A stretch of DNA of 64,000 nt, taken from contig CP136066.1 of assembly GCA_032622095.1 (NCBI GenBank), positions 170,696,664 through 170,760,663 of the forward strand. The letters are read 5' to 3'. The notes under the pieces are model-generated. The model searched no databases. It saw only the letters and a list, made by a program, of their open reading frames with translations, and was not told where the DNA came from. The DNA comes from Siphonodentalium dalli. Taxonomy: Eukaryota; Mollusca; Scaphopoda; Gadilida; Siphonodentaliidae. The position numbers were made by a program, and so were the translations under genes. This document shows positions 35,490 through 47,997 of this stretch, piece by piece (the stretch's first letter is position 1; each line of letters starts with the position of its first letter).

Positions 35490-36240
35490 AAATTAATATA
35501 TCGTCCAATGAGGGTTAATTAAAATATCGTCCCATAAGAGTTAATTAAAACTTGGACCCATGGGGGGGGGGGGGGGGTAATTGAAATATGATCCCATTAA
35601 GGTCAATTAAATAGAGACTAATTAATTGGTTCCGCGAATTATGTTAAATAATTCACGAGAGGCGAGAGATGTCGGTAAGAAACGAGTGCGCGTTAGCACA
35701 AGAGTTTCTTATACAAACGTCTCTCGCCTCGAGTTAATTGTTTAACGTAATTCTCGGAACAAATTGATTCCTCTATTTATTTCACTTCTGCATCAATTTG
35801 GTTCGCCAAATATGATTAAACACCCCGAACTAATGCATGAAAGTCCCGATGTGAAGAAAGATCAACCATCGAAAATTCAGTCTAGATCAGTAAGCCACAT
35901 AACGTCAATGACGTCACAAGAAATGACATACTTCACTAGTGACATTACCATTTTTGATTAACGGCGTTTTAAATGTAAATCGCGCATATAAGTGTAATAA
36001 AATATGGTAACGTTACTTAATTAAAGAATAATTATATGGTCCCATTATGAGGGTTAATTAAAATTAAAATATGGTGTCATAAGTGTTGATTAAACTACGG
36101 TCCCACTGGGTGAAATACAATATAGTCCCATGAAGGTCAATTAAAATATGGTCCAATGAGGACTAATTATAATATGCCCCCTCCCCCATGATGATCAATT
36201 AAAACATGGTCATAAGAAGGGGGGGGGGGTAATATCTGAA
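35490..36240. repeat. TTAATTAAAATATGGTCCCAT phrase array around a foldback
   Basis: A phrase close to GGTTAATTAAAATATGGTCC recurs about ten times at 35490-35610 and 36000-36235, with G runs of 12 and 10. Between the two halves lies a foldback at 35619-35767 with arms GGTTCCGCGAATTATGTTAA / TTAACGTAATTCTCGGAAC and inner stems GAGGCGAGAGA / TCTCTCGCCTC. The short open frame 35764-35961 has no recognisable domain. Confidence 0.6.
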
Positions 36241-37488
36241 CATTCTTCAATTCATATATAATTCTGAGATATCCTCGGTACACATAAATAAAAATGATGT
36301 TTAGAATTTGGCAACATTGTATGTTAAACAACCAATGTGAAGGGTTGGTGTTGGAACTTTTCTTAATAACATCTCTATCATAGCTCCGATATATTCCGCA
36401 TACAAAGAAATGAAAAATCAATATTTACAAACAGCACGAATGAGTAACGTGGGAATTGGTTAATAATTACCATCCAGTTCATTTAGAATATAACATGCCG
36501 ATATTTGTCGCGTATAACTAAATGAAAAGTTCACTAAACGATATTAAATAACATTATTGGACGGTGAGGTGGAGACTTCCTTCGTGACATCCTTTGGAAA
36601 GGAATATAAAACTGTAATAAAATTGAACAAGGAGTTCAATCCAAAAACAATTAAAAAAAAAAAACAATAATGTTTTTTTTTTAATTTAAAAATAATGTTT
36701 AAATGATCAAAATGTGCGTAAAGGGGCCGCCGCTGAATACAGACTCTGTCTAAGATCAAAATGTGCGCGAAGTCGCACAAATGGGCCACAGGTCGCTGAA
36801 TACAGACAAAAAGGAGCCTGTTTCGGCTATTTTAGTAATAGAAGTTACTCCAGTAGACTAACACAAGCGGTATGGAATAAATTAGACAGACTAAGCAGGA
36901 ACCAGTTATAAATTATGGAATTGTGTGTATCCTGCAGCATGCCCTAGGTTTGCAGATATCATCAATTTATAAAATATTTTTTCCAATTGCAACCGGGTAA
37001 ACATCCTCTATGTATTTATTTTCAAATATGGCAAATATGGCACATCAGTTGAATTGGAACTTAGCAACTGATATGTCATGGATATGTCTACAAAATGTCA
37101 ACAGTGAGTCGAAAGTTAAGATTAAGTTAATCTCACTGTCCTGAGATCAGCTTAAAATGTATTACAGCCAAATAACCAAAACACGTGGTCGGTGTAATAG
37201 CTTGCAGCGGAAAATGGTATACCACTGGATATGCACGGGATATTTAAAATTAGTCTTTGTAAAATTGAATGCATATACCTTATATTATTATTGTATGTGC
37301 ACATGGGTTACTGTATTTGTCCACGGCATCGATGCATTAGAATTTCCATTTAGCAGTATGGAAATTTGACCACCCAGTTAGACCCAGTATACTCGCATTG
37401 CACACTGACCTGGAAACTCCAATCATTGTATGTGGTAACCAAATGCCTATCAGCCAGTATTTGTAAAGAATCTTCACATTTGCGTGTA
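36241..37488. other. Non-coding stretch, nothing recognised beyond short duplications
   Basis: A 60-bp phrase (GATCAAAATGTGCG with CGCTGAATACAGAC) is duplicated at about 36703-36760 and 36753-36810. No gene seen. Confidence 0.4.
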
Positions 37489-38764
37489 TTAACCCTTTGA
37501 GTGCCAGGTCGATTTTTGTATCAACCCATATACCCTGTGCCAATGCATTCTCTTATATATGCGAGTCGACCATAGGTCGCCTCGCATATATAAGAGAATG
37601 CATTGGCCTAACAATTTTTCATCTTTTGTTATTATTTTTTACAATTTTTTATAATTTTAATATTTTTTTCTTATATTCTTTAACAGGTATATTTAGTAGG
37701 TTTAGTGCCAGGGAATCTTATGTTTTTTATGGGCATCAATATTATTACTATGAATACTTGGTGATAGTTTTGAGTTATAACATGCCCCTAAGGTGTTATC
37801 CAGTTTGTTTTTAAATTCGCTATAGCATGCTTAAGGGTGGATACACACATGCATGTAATCTCTGTATGTAAAATACATGTATTTTACATGGCCACGCCAA
37901 TAATTGACAACATTAATCACCTACGCGCGAGCGGTTCGTTGTTAACAGTCCAGACAAGTGAGTAATTATAAGCGAAGTCAAACTGTCTGCTGTCATGACA
38001 TTTAAGGCCAGTCCAAAACATGTCTTCTCTGCGGAAATTGGTCAAGTCTGGGTGATATCTGGCATTTTATTAATACACGAACACGAGATGCGACACGTCT
38101 GGCATATAGAACATGTTCGACCATGATGCTTGTTTGGCGTGGGGTCTCGAAAGCTTCAAATCGGTAAGGGACTTAGTTGAATACATGTATATCGGTCGGA
38201 ATAATCTGGGCAAGAAGGTACAATATAATATGTTTTACTTAAGTAGCTCAGAGTTAGCCACCCCGCCTGGTAGCTTTCGGGATCATAATATAGCCGCAAG
38301 TCGGGGATCACATATAGCCACAAGTCGGAGAAATCCTGATCCACCACTGCTATAAATATCAAAAGAGGACTCGTAATTATTTACATATAGAACGCCCACC
38401 ATATGGGTTATCCCACGAACAATTATTTTAAGTGTTCTGGCGACTCGGTTCAAGATAACGGCTTTTCTACATTCCCACTTAATTGGAACTAGAAATGAGA
38501 GCGGTCAACACGTCGACAATGATTGGGTTGTCAGTGGACACATATTACATTGTCTGTATGATCCATGTAAAACGCCAAATACACGATAATTACAGAGATT
38601 ACATGCATGTGTGTATCCACCCTAAGCATACCCGAACAAAATTCAACCCAAAAAAAAATTGAATCTAAAATTAAAAACCATTTTTTTTTTTTTTTTTTTA
38701 GGGTCGATTTTACACACCGTAAATTAGGGCCGATGAGATCGGCCCGTGGCACTCAAAGGGTCAA
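37489..38764. mobile_element. Palindrome element, family C copy 2, with nested insertion
   Basis: The left end TTAACCCTTTGAGTGCC and right end GGCACTCAAAGGGTCAA are inverted (one mismatch in the TTAA). A single 69-bp palindrome is at 37539-37607. The body is closely similar to 22244-22670 up to GCTATAGCATGCTTA, where a second element (37834-38623) interrupts it. Without the insert the element would be about 490 bp. Only one palindrome is present, unlike families A and B. It is a non-coding piggyBac-type MITE by its ends. Confidence 0.85.
37834..38623. mobile_element. Nested DNA element with AGGGTGGATACACAC ends
   Basis: Terminal inverted repeats of about 29 bp: AGGGTGGATACACACATGCA at the left, reverse complement at the right, ending TGTGTATCCACCCT. 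The insertion site in the host reads CTTA on the left and AAGC on the right. The uninterrupted relative at 22590 reads GCTTAGACATACC, so the target was at or near TTA/TAA. A 22-bp perfect palindrome centred on ACATGT is at 37867-37888. No transposase is encoded. Confidence 0.8.
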
Positions 38765-41260
38765 GAGGGAGACGCACGTTTTGAATAAATCCAGCAAAAA
38801 TTGGCAAGAGATTTTCAACAAAGAATTTATCTGGATCTATCTCACAAAAACATTTTAATTTCACTTATCATCGTCGTCATTGTTTGTTGAGTCTGATCAA
38901 TTATTAAGAGACAACAAAACGAATGGATTTTAATACATTTGAGAGATTGAACATTTTCTTTAATTTTTTTAACCTTGAGGTACCAAGAACTGCTAGAATA
39001 ATTAATAATTTCACACAAAACTCCAATAACCAAAGCATATTGCCTTGGCTCTATGAGAGGAGGCTTCATTTGTATCATAATGTTGAGTTAGATTTTTAAT
39101 TGCATAATATAGCATCATACCCCCATATATTAGAATGAAGCAGTCACACATATTCCAGCCCATTTAAAACAAATGTTGATATGCAGTTTGGTCCACTCAT
39201 GCAGGGAGCAATCAGCATGGATTAGGCCACAGTGTTAAGAGATATGGAGGTCAGCTTCAACTTGGGTATGAACCCATGACCAACAACACACATCAGCCCA
39301 ATTGTTCATTGATCAACCCGCATGGCATAAAAATCCTAAAATATAGACAATTAGTTATGGGTAGTTGCCTTCAATGCATTTCTTAATGAAAATTATCATT
39401 AAATTTAACAAATAAAGAATAATTAAGTCTCCTCTCATGATCTTGAGGTATAATATCATGGAAAAATGAACTGCACTTTTGAAACAAAAATATTTTACAG
39501 AAGTTCTTCGAACCTGAAAACAGTGAAATTTTAGATATTTTACATGTCATAAAAGTAAAGTAAATGAAGTTATAATATAAATTGATATTATATATTGTGT
39601 CACAATAATCGCTTGCACCAAAGATATTCCTAATTGATTTTAAGAAAATCCATTTTTAAATACCAGGACATTTTGACCATTAACATTTTTTGTGTTCAAT
39701 TAAACAGATTCTGAAACAGGTTAAACTGCCATTTGAATTAAATGAGATACTTGTCCAGTTATATGAGTGATCTATGTAGGGTTTTGTGCGGATTTAGACC
39801 AAAATTATTTTAATTTGGGGGGAGAGGTGGGTGTCAACAAATTGCGAATAACATTTTATTTTGCAGGTGGTGGTGAGTCCCCGAAAATAAAAAAACGGCA
39901 TACCTACCGATATTATATAATGTATCTACATTACGTCCCTTAAATTGGACATGATTATTTATAAGATAGTTCAACAATCACAATTGAGAACGCTCTTTTT
40001 AGTTACCGCTTTTTGTGCGATGGAAGCATTGATGCTATTTATAAGAGGCGATCGTTGGAATGTTTGCAAGGCTTACTTAAATTCAAAACATGTTTAATCC
40101 TCCTTATTAAAAAGTCGATATTTTTGTCCCCCGAAAAAAGAGAACTCACCGGCGTCCGTCCCAGATGGTTTCCCGATTGTTTTAAAATCTGGTTTATGGA
40201 TTACTCACGTGAAAATACAGGTCAAGTTCAAATTTGGGTTCGGTGTGCCAATTTATACCGGAGTTATGACCCTTGTCGACTTAGAATTTGCCGACTATTT
40301 TGGTTTCCAGGTGATAACTTCATATACTTGGAATTCACTGATTTGTCTGGTGTTTAATCGAATAAAACTCGGTGTGTTAACAACTAAGACAGTTAGCAGC
40401 ATAGTTTGATTCAATGGTTTTCCCCAGAATCTACTATTTCATTCAGGGGGGGGGTCTGCAAAAAAAATCCGTATATAGGGCCGGGGTGGGTGGGTGGTCC
40501 AGAGGCGGAACAAATGGTGCTTGTAATTTTTTTCCAAATTGGGTTTTTTTCAAACAATTTACAAGTACTGACCATGTAATGTTGTTTGTAAGCATGTTGG
40601 TACCATGCTTGTTGGTATAGGGCTATATAGGCAGCTAAAGTGACTATTTAGCCTCAGATTTAGCAACATTCTGGATTTCACAGGATCCCGGACCACTTCA
40701 CAGTGGACCACCGTATTAACGTTCAGGAAACTTATGATCAACGGAAGAAATATTTAGTAACAAAATTAATATATTACCCAGTTGTATTATCTGAATAAAA
40801 GTAATAAAACAAAAAAACTCTATCACAAATTGGATACTACATGGTGAATACTCAATGATGACTACTAGTAGATATCATTAACCTGATTGTTGCATAACAT
40901 GAAATTGAAAAGGGTATCTCATAAATTTCTAATGTCTGAAATACTGTCTTGTTCTGGCATGTAATCAAATTCACTCCTTCTTGTTATTTCTCATCTTGAA
41001 TGATTGCAAGTTATGTTAATTTGCAACAATTATCCAAATAAAACTGAATTGGTTATGATGAATGACATTACTGTTTACTGCTCAGACAATCCCAAATGAA
41101 GGTGACGCTATTCTCATTGAATTTCCGAACTTCATCTGGGAGCTTTACTGCCCAACAAGACAAAACTAAAATACTAATTGTATACTGTTATCACTTACAA
41201 ATAGATGAACTGAAATAATGTGATGCATTCAGATGCATTGAGAAATGACATTCAATTCTT
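38765..41260. other. Non-coding stretch
   Basis: AT-rich. Contains a G-run and GGGTGGGTGGGTGG block at 40445-40560 related to the 28-kb repeat, and AACGCTCTTT at 39989-39998. Frames such as 40013-40357 lack recognisable domains. Confidence 0.4.
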
Positions 41261-41263
41261 CAT

Positions 41264-41560
41264 TCTGGTCTATCACCATACCAAACCACATCAAAATTTG
41301 ACAACCGACACTTAACTTATATTGCAAAAACTTTGTATGGACTGAATTTCATAAAGTCGAACAGCGCCCATAACTCTGGTAGGCATTGGTGGTCACAACC
41401 CGTGATATTATGCATATTCGTCCCCCATTTCTGGTCCGTCACCATGCCATAGGGCATCAAATATGACAACTGACACTTGAGTTAAAATTCAAAATGTTTG
41501 TACGGACAGACGGCTCGAGACGTCAACTATATACCCGCCGACTAATATCGGGCAGTATAA
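41264..41560. repeat. Two 166-bp repeat units
   Basis: TCTGGTCTATCACCATACCA at 41264 and TCTGGTCCGTCACCATGCCA at 41430 begin two similar units that continue 'catcaaaatttgacaaccgacactta'. The second ends in GTACGGACAGACGGCTCGAG. Dispersed-repeat character; no gene. Confidence 0.55.
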
Positions 41561-42685
41561 TAACCATATATCTATGTGTATACATAACCAAAAAACAATT
41601 CCCCTCCCCACCCCATCCCGTTGGATAAGACTAAAGAGTTCTTTGATCATGCACATATAATTGTGGAACCCCTGACCTGTTTACCTACACAATGCTTAAT
41701 TAATATTGTTGTTAGATACTGAAAACACCAGGAAACACATGGAAATACAGTATATTTTTCATTTTTCTGATCTGTGTTTACCAATTAGTAAGGCAGTTAA
41801 CACAGTTATTGAAGAACGGCTAAAAAAAAACTCGGAAATTTTGATAAAAACATGAGAAACGGGGGGTGGGTCCCCAAATTTTTGGAGGAATATTTTTTTT
41901 TTGCAAAAATGGGGTGGTGGGTCCCTCGATGTTGGAAAAAAAAAATTTGGGCCCTATATGTGCAATTATTTTCCAGACCCCCCCTGTTTCATTTCTAAAA
42001 AAGTCACCAGTTAAATAAAGCCACCTTATTCAGGAGACGTGTGGCCTTTTATCTGTTACTGAAAATGTACACATTTTGGTGTTATGATGTCAAATTGGAC
42101 AGGGCTTCTTTAATATATGGTACTAAGGTGGTCATTAATTCCATCGACATAACGCTGATTAAAACATTGATGTACTTGTATATACCGTAAAAAGGGTTAT
42201 TCGTTAAGTCCTTGGTTAATCCAGCTTCAATTTCAGCTTATTATCATGAACATGGCTAGGGGGTTCCGTTTGGGGTGTCCAACTTAGATGTCAAACTCAA
42301 CCCATCCTTGATGATGTATACGCAACCATTTGGTCTAACAAAACATACTTCACGCTAAAAGCTGGTTGGAAAATCAAACCTATCATTTTCGACTACTTAA
42401 AATTATGACCGTAGTTTTGTTTTGGGGTGGGGGGGACATCCCAATCCCCATGTCGCCATACTCCTGCTTCTAAGACATAACGTTTATGGACGGAATGTAT
42501 GCTCGCGACGATCCATGCGCGAGTTATGCATTTATTTATTGCATGCATGGTTTGTGAGTAATCATGTTCCACACCCAGCTTCAATAGGGAGGTTTAGATT
42601 GAAAACTTCTAACTTTACCCGTCAAGCAATATCAGATTATACCATTCCTCATGATGGGAGATCGTGGCCAGTGATAGAACATTGT
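41561..42685. other. Non-coding stretch
   Basis: Contains GGTGGGTCC phrases at 41860-41990 shared with other G-rich repeats. The minus-strand frame 42584-42393 and plus-strand frame 42422-42697 overlap each other and lack recognisable domains. Confidence 0.4.
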
Positions 42686-42692
42686 ATAGTCT

Positions 42693-42733
42693 GTTAACTC
42701 GTTTAGGACGGGAAACGGATATATCCGTTTCCC
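42693..42733. repeat. 24-bp perfect palindrome next to a TTAACTCGTTTAGGACGGG block
   Basis: Positions 42710-42733 form a perfect palindrome centred on GGATATATCC with GGGAAAC and GTTTCCC arms. It follows TTAACTCGTTTAGGAC (42694-42709), which resembles a piggyBac-type end (TTAA plus a G/C-rich arm). A matching right end was not found. Confidence 0.5.
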
Positions 42734-43000
42734 ACTTAATACACTTGCTATCAGCGAATGATTTTTTTTATAATATAGGCCGATCATTCAGTGAGGGGTC
42801 CGGGAAGATGTAACCTATTTTTGGCGTCACGTGGGGGTAGCGTGCCGTGATTCGTGACGTCATTGCTCCAAAATGACTGCGCTCAGTAGCCTAAGCCATT
42901 GACGCGTAGACAAGTTTTCGGTTGGCAATCACCATGGCAGGTGAATATTGACCCCCTCAGCGGAAGGAACAAGAAGCGGGGGCAATTTAAGTATATTCAT

Positions 43001-43660
43001 GGATCCTATTTCTTTGGAAAATAATTAAATTTGATTCAAAATGTCGCATGCATGAATCTCGTATAGCGAAATTAAAGCCCCCTAATGCATAATTTTCCGA
43101 AAATCGGTTGCCATGTCAACCGGTCGCAATTTGGTGGTATCTACCCACAAATTTTGGAAAATTTATAGAATACGAATGATCACCCATATATATATTATTA
43201 GTTGTCACGTGGAGAATTATGTCATGACCAATGGTCTGACCCAGCATTAAGTTAACGCATACATTGCCATAAAATGATATTTTAACGTTAGAAAACGGGG
43301 CTTTGGCGGCCATTTTGAATGGCGCCCTCTGTCGGTGTTGGGTGATTTTCGAGCAAGGCTATTTCCAGATGTTGGCAAAATATTCCTGGATCATTTAACT
43401 TCGGAATGATTTATATTTGAATCAAAATGTCGCAAACATAACGTCATATAGCGAAATTACAGCCCCAAACGCATACATTTCCGAAAATAGGTTGCTATAG
43501 CAACCGATCGCAATTTGGTGGTATCTACCCACAAGTTCTAGAAGATTTATAGAATACCGATGATTACCCATATAGTATGAGTTGTCACACGAAGAATTCG
43601 GCCATGGCAAATGGTCTGACCCAACATTGCATAAAACGCATAAATTGCAATAAAATTATA
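43001..43660. repeat. Tandem duplication, period 384 bp
   Basis: CAATTTGGTGGTATCTACCC at 43127 and again at 43511, with flanking blocks (AATCAAAATGTCGCA, ATAGCGAAATTA, AATGGTCTGACCCA) in the same order. The two copies are clearly diverged. No coding signal. Confidence 0.7.
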
Positions 43661-43847
43661 TAAAAGTAAGCATTTCTGCAAACAATCTCGTCTGTGAGTA
43701 ATGTTTTCTCAAAAGAATCACGTCCCAAACGAGATAATAAACTCCGCATAGCACCGAGTGTGAACTGTTAGGCGCGTTACACGTGCATGTGACGTATCAT
43801 TAAAATCTTTAATATGCATCATTCCTCTTCCTACTCCTCATCTTCCT

Positions 43848-43852
<5 letters not shown>

Positions 43853-43909
<57 letters not shown>
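43853..43909. repeat. (CT)n microsatellite
   Basis: An uninterrupted CT run of about 57 bp inside a pyrimidine-rich tract (43830-43930). Confidence 0.95.
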
Positions 43910-43912
<3 letters not shown>

Positions 43913-46080
43913 ATTCCTCTCCTCCACCTCAGTTCTTGATAACCCATCCTATACTCTCCACATCTCCCGACATCGACCTATCATACAATTTCAGTTCAAT
44001 CAGCCACTAAATACCAAATCAAATGGCAACGACCAGATACAAGATATTGGTCTTAGTGAGATATTCGTGAGCCGGCATGGTACCAAGATCGTGTATACAT
44101 ATTACCAGTTTAAGAATATTGGGTATCTTTCTGAGTGGGCGCAACGACCAAAAAAGCTTATATCTTACTGTTGTCTCCGTTTCCAACCGATATAACATGC
44201 CTGCAAATCTCCGATAACATACACCAACACTTTTAGGTGAACTACATGTATGAGTCATTATCAATTTTGGCGCATATTTCAGTCTGGTAATAATTGAAAA
44301 AAATATGTTGGCAGAAAACGTAATTTGGTCATCGTTTGAAATAAATAGACCTTATGGGTTATTAAAACACTAAAATGCAGGCTTAATCACCTATGATTTG
44401 TATTTGGTTGGGTTGTCAATGTTGGCTATGCATATATAATGTCTATACTATAACAAACACACTTTGTATGGCTGCAATTATAAAATATTAGAACTACTTC
44501 ATGTTGTAATTCGATCATGTCAAAATGGGTTATCTTACAACTAATAAAACAGATTTTTCCGGTTATATGATGTTAAATCATGTCTTTTCCATGTGTACAA
44601 TCAACTGTTTTTCGAAAATTACATTTTGCCGATACGAAAGAGTTCTTCAAGAGAGAATATTCGTATCATATTGGGTATTGGTTTAATGCCGTGAATCCGA
44701 TATGCCTAAGCCACTGATAATTGAAAAAAACTCCCTTGGAATTGTATGACTTAGCATTTTTAAATTTCAATATTCACCGCGTTACAGTGGGGACATTTGT
44801 GTGACAGTATAGACGGTCATCGTTACATGATATACAATTTTGAGCACCACATGGAGGTTGAAACCCACTAAGCTATACCAATATGTAAAATTTCGAGTAT
44901 AGCGCGACAAAAATAACAATTTCGCAGTCTGACGTGCATAATAAAGGATGTACAATGTTATTTAATAAATTACCGTGTAGTTTAAAATGTCATATGCTAC
45001 AGTAAAGACACGCGTGTTACACGATATACATAACATGTACATTTGGACTTTTCTAGTTCCATTTTGATGAAGGAAGATTTGTTTAATATATTCAGGGTCT
45101 CACTAAATTTTGTTAAAGAGTTGTTGCCATATATAACCATTATCTGACCAAAGAACTTGTCCGTGGGCTCTTAATGTTACACGAAAGACACATTTTTATT
45201 ATTGTTTTATTCAACAAAAACACGATGAAAAGGGATAATCAAAATGCGTTATCCAAAGAAAAAAGGAGGAAAAATATATAACTGGAGTGGTGTATTCGCC
45301 ATAGAATGAAGTTTGTGGCGACTATAGTGCGCTCCGTTGCCCCTCCGTCGTAACTGTACACACATCTGATACACGGAAGTATTTCAAGTGGAGTGTTTAC
45401 TAGAGATGCATATATAAGATATGTGTGAGTTACCATCGAGGGCCAACTACAACTCATCGCATATTAATTGCGTCATGTGAGAGTTTCTTCATCCCTAAGT
45501 AAAAATAGCGAGGTTCAGTTACACGTATGTGTAGATAGAATGAATTGATCTGGTGAATGAAACTCACCTGACTCACATGAGTACGTGCACGGTTATTCGG
45601 TTAACACTAGTTTAGATGTAAGTCTATCCGATGTGTAACATGTAACTAAGAAGTGTAATTAAGAGTATTACCCCACCTTCATTACATAAAGAAGGTTTCA
45701 ACGAGTTATGAACGCCATGTGGCTGTTATGAGCATGTGTGATTTACCCGCAGACATATTTTATTTTGAGTGATGCAAATTTAATCATGTTGTCGTTACAC
45801 TTGCGTTCGTGACAGCAGTCGGTGGCTTTAAATTCCCTTCATCGTGCACCACTATATCAATACTATACACAATACTATACAAATACGTGGGACTGAACCC
45901 ATCTATTAACAAGAAAACAAAAATTGTAATTTAAAATATGTTTAATGGAAACAAATAACTAAACCACACGTGTGGATATTTTCCAACAAATATCATACAT
46001 GTACGTTACGATATATGTATAATATACCGCTGACATTTCCAACTCATTAGCATACTGCAAACCACCGAATATATACGGGG
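43910..46080. other. Non-coding stretch, nothing recognised
   Basis: AT-rich with scattered GTTACACG / CGTGTAAC phrases that become more frequent at 48.8-50.3 kb. No gene or clear repeat boundary. Confidence 0.4.
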
Positions 46081-46108
46081 AAATTACATACTCAGCCAAT
46101 AGCCTTTC

Positions 46109-47950
46109 TTAATGTCCGATATTACTCTGTAATTTATTCCATATTGGCATGCACACTTTAAAGTGCGAAGCTCTCCCTGTAATTATATTTGGCTCTAGAA
46201 TAACTGCCAAAATCTCGTTATGACAGTACCACGAAATATCTGTGCAGCGTTTTGGCCATGTAAAGCAATTTGCCTTCTTTGGACCTATACGCTTCATACA
46301 TTTTATAAGCAACTCATCACCCGAGACATTCTGGACATATCCAGGGTATATGTTCCGCTGGTATTTAACAATAACATATTTATCAATACACTCAACTGAA
46401 CTTGGCACATTCAACCAAACACCGTCACATGTCTTGTCTGAACCATCAACCAGCTTCTCCCCATCACATTCATTGGCAACTGTTTTACTCTGCTGTTCAC
46501 TATCCGGTACCTTCTCCTGACACATCCCGTCTAAACCTTCAACCTGCTTCTCTCCATCACATTCATCAGCTGTCTTAATCTGCTGTTCACTCTCCAATGT
46601 ATTCACCTGACACATCCCGTCTAAACCCCCAACGTGCTTCTCCCTGTCACATTCATCAACAACTATCTTACTTGTCTCTTCGCTCTTGGCTACACTCTCC
46701 GGACACATCGAATGCACACACTCGATCAACATGTGCATTCCACATTCATCAACAACTATCTTACTCTGCTGTTCACTCTCCAGTACATTCTCCTGACACA
46801 TCCCGTCTAAACCGTCAACCCGTTTCTCTCACTCACACTCATCAACTGTCTTACTCTGCTGTTCACTATCCTGTACTTTCCCCTGAAACAGCCCGTCTGA
46901 ACCTTCAACCTGCTTCTCTCCATCACATTCATCGGCTGTATTACTCTGCTGTTCACTCTCCGATACTTTCTCCTGACACCTCTCGTTCACACCCTCGTTC
47001 ACACCATCTCCATGCCACATTCATCAACATATGTCTTACCCTGTTCATGCTCTAGTACAATCTCCGGTCACATGTCGTCCACGCCCTCGATCTCCATTTT
47101 CGTGTCATTTTCATCAACTGTCTTACTCCGCTGTCCACTCGCTAGTACATTATCCGGACACCTCCCGTCTAAACCCTCAACAAGCTTCTCCCCATCACAT
47201 TCATCAACATCTGGCTCACTCTGTTCAATCAACTCAGAATCCTCTCCAATCCCAACTAATCCGACGCTAACCTCTCTGTCTGAGCGCGCACCTCGACTTG
47301 CTTTCATACCAGTCCTAGTCGAAACACCCTCAACCTTTCTCCCTACAGACCCAACTTTCAAACCGTCATCGACAATCGCCCCAGGTTCCTCTCCACTCCC
47401 AACTAACCCGTCGCCGACCTCTCTGTCTGATCGCACACCTCGACTTGCATGCCTACCACGCCTAGTCAAAACATCCTCAACCTTTCTGCCCACCGACCCA
47501 ACTTTCAAACCATCATTGGCAATCGCCCCAGGTTCCTCTACACTCCCAACTAACACATCGCATTTGCCGACCTCTATACCTGATTGCGCACCCTGACCCG
47601 CTTTCTTGCCACAACCACCCAATACACTTTTCTTAACATTCCGTCTAGTTCTAATAACAGGCATAACGATATTGGGACTCTCATACAGAACTTTATCCCG
47701 ATAACATTTGGATCGTTCGCGAATTACTTGCTTGCTGCTCTCTCTTTCCTGTCTAGATGGGCCAGGAAATTCTGCGTGATTTTGCAGTGGCGAAGCTGGT
47801 GGTGTATACATGCTATAATCTACTTTATTTTCTTTAGTTTTTCTCTTTGTTTTCTCTGTTTTTCTTTCCATTGTTTTCGTCAGTTCTCGCGATGTCATAT
47901 CTTTATTGCATTTCTTTTTTCCCAGTTCCTTATTATACCTCTTTAAAAAA
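46109..47950 (-). pseudogene. Broken repeat-rich protein with C-terminal YPG domain
   Basis: Three minus-strand blocks (47950-47068, 47020-46829, 46801-46109) encode one recognisable protein. Its N-terminal part is basic (KDMTSRELTKTMERKTEKTK), then TPPASPL and SRQERESSKQVIRERSKCY. Next come two 55-residue repeats (EEPGAIxxDGLKVGSVGRKV), about eight 32-residue repeats (xSEQQSKTVxECDGEKLVxG) and a C-terminal domain with YVIVKYQRNIYPGYV and FTWPKRCTDISWY. This pattern resembles multicopy, transposon-associated proteins of invertebrates. I do not know a function; the YPG part may have a Tudor/PWWP-like fold. Lesions: TGA at 47070-47068 where other repeats have Cys, a frameshift at about 47000-47020, and TGA near 46826 where Gly is expected. 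The N terminus lacks an ATG. A polypyrimidine tract and AAAG at about 47943-47958 may be a splice acceptor. Confidence 0.65.
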
Positions 47951-47997
47951 AAAAGGGGTATACTGTTTTGCACCTGTCCGTCTGTGCGTCCGTCCGA

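Noticed and set aside
40013-40409. Two overlapping plus-strand frames at 40.0-40.4 kb
   Set aside because: No domain, no repeat of family-like blocks, and mutually overlapping frames; likely chance.
46242-47596. Long plus-strand open frames (Pro/Ser/Thr/His-rich) opposite the broken repeat protein
   Set aside because: They are antisense shadows of the minus-strand repeats; the minus strand shows family-like blocks and repeat conservation.
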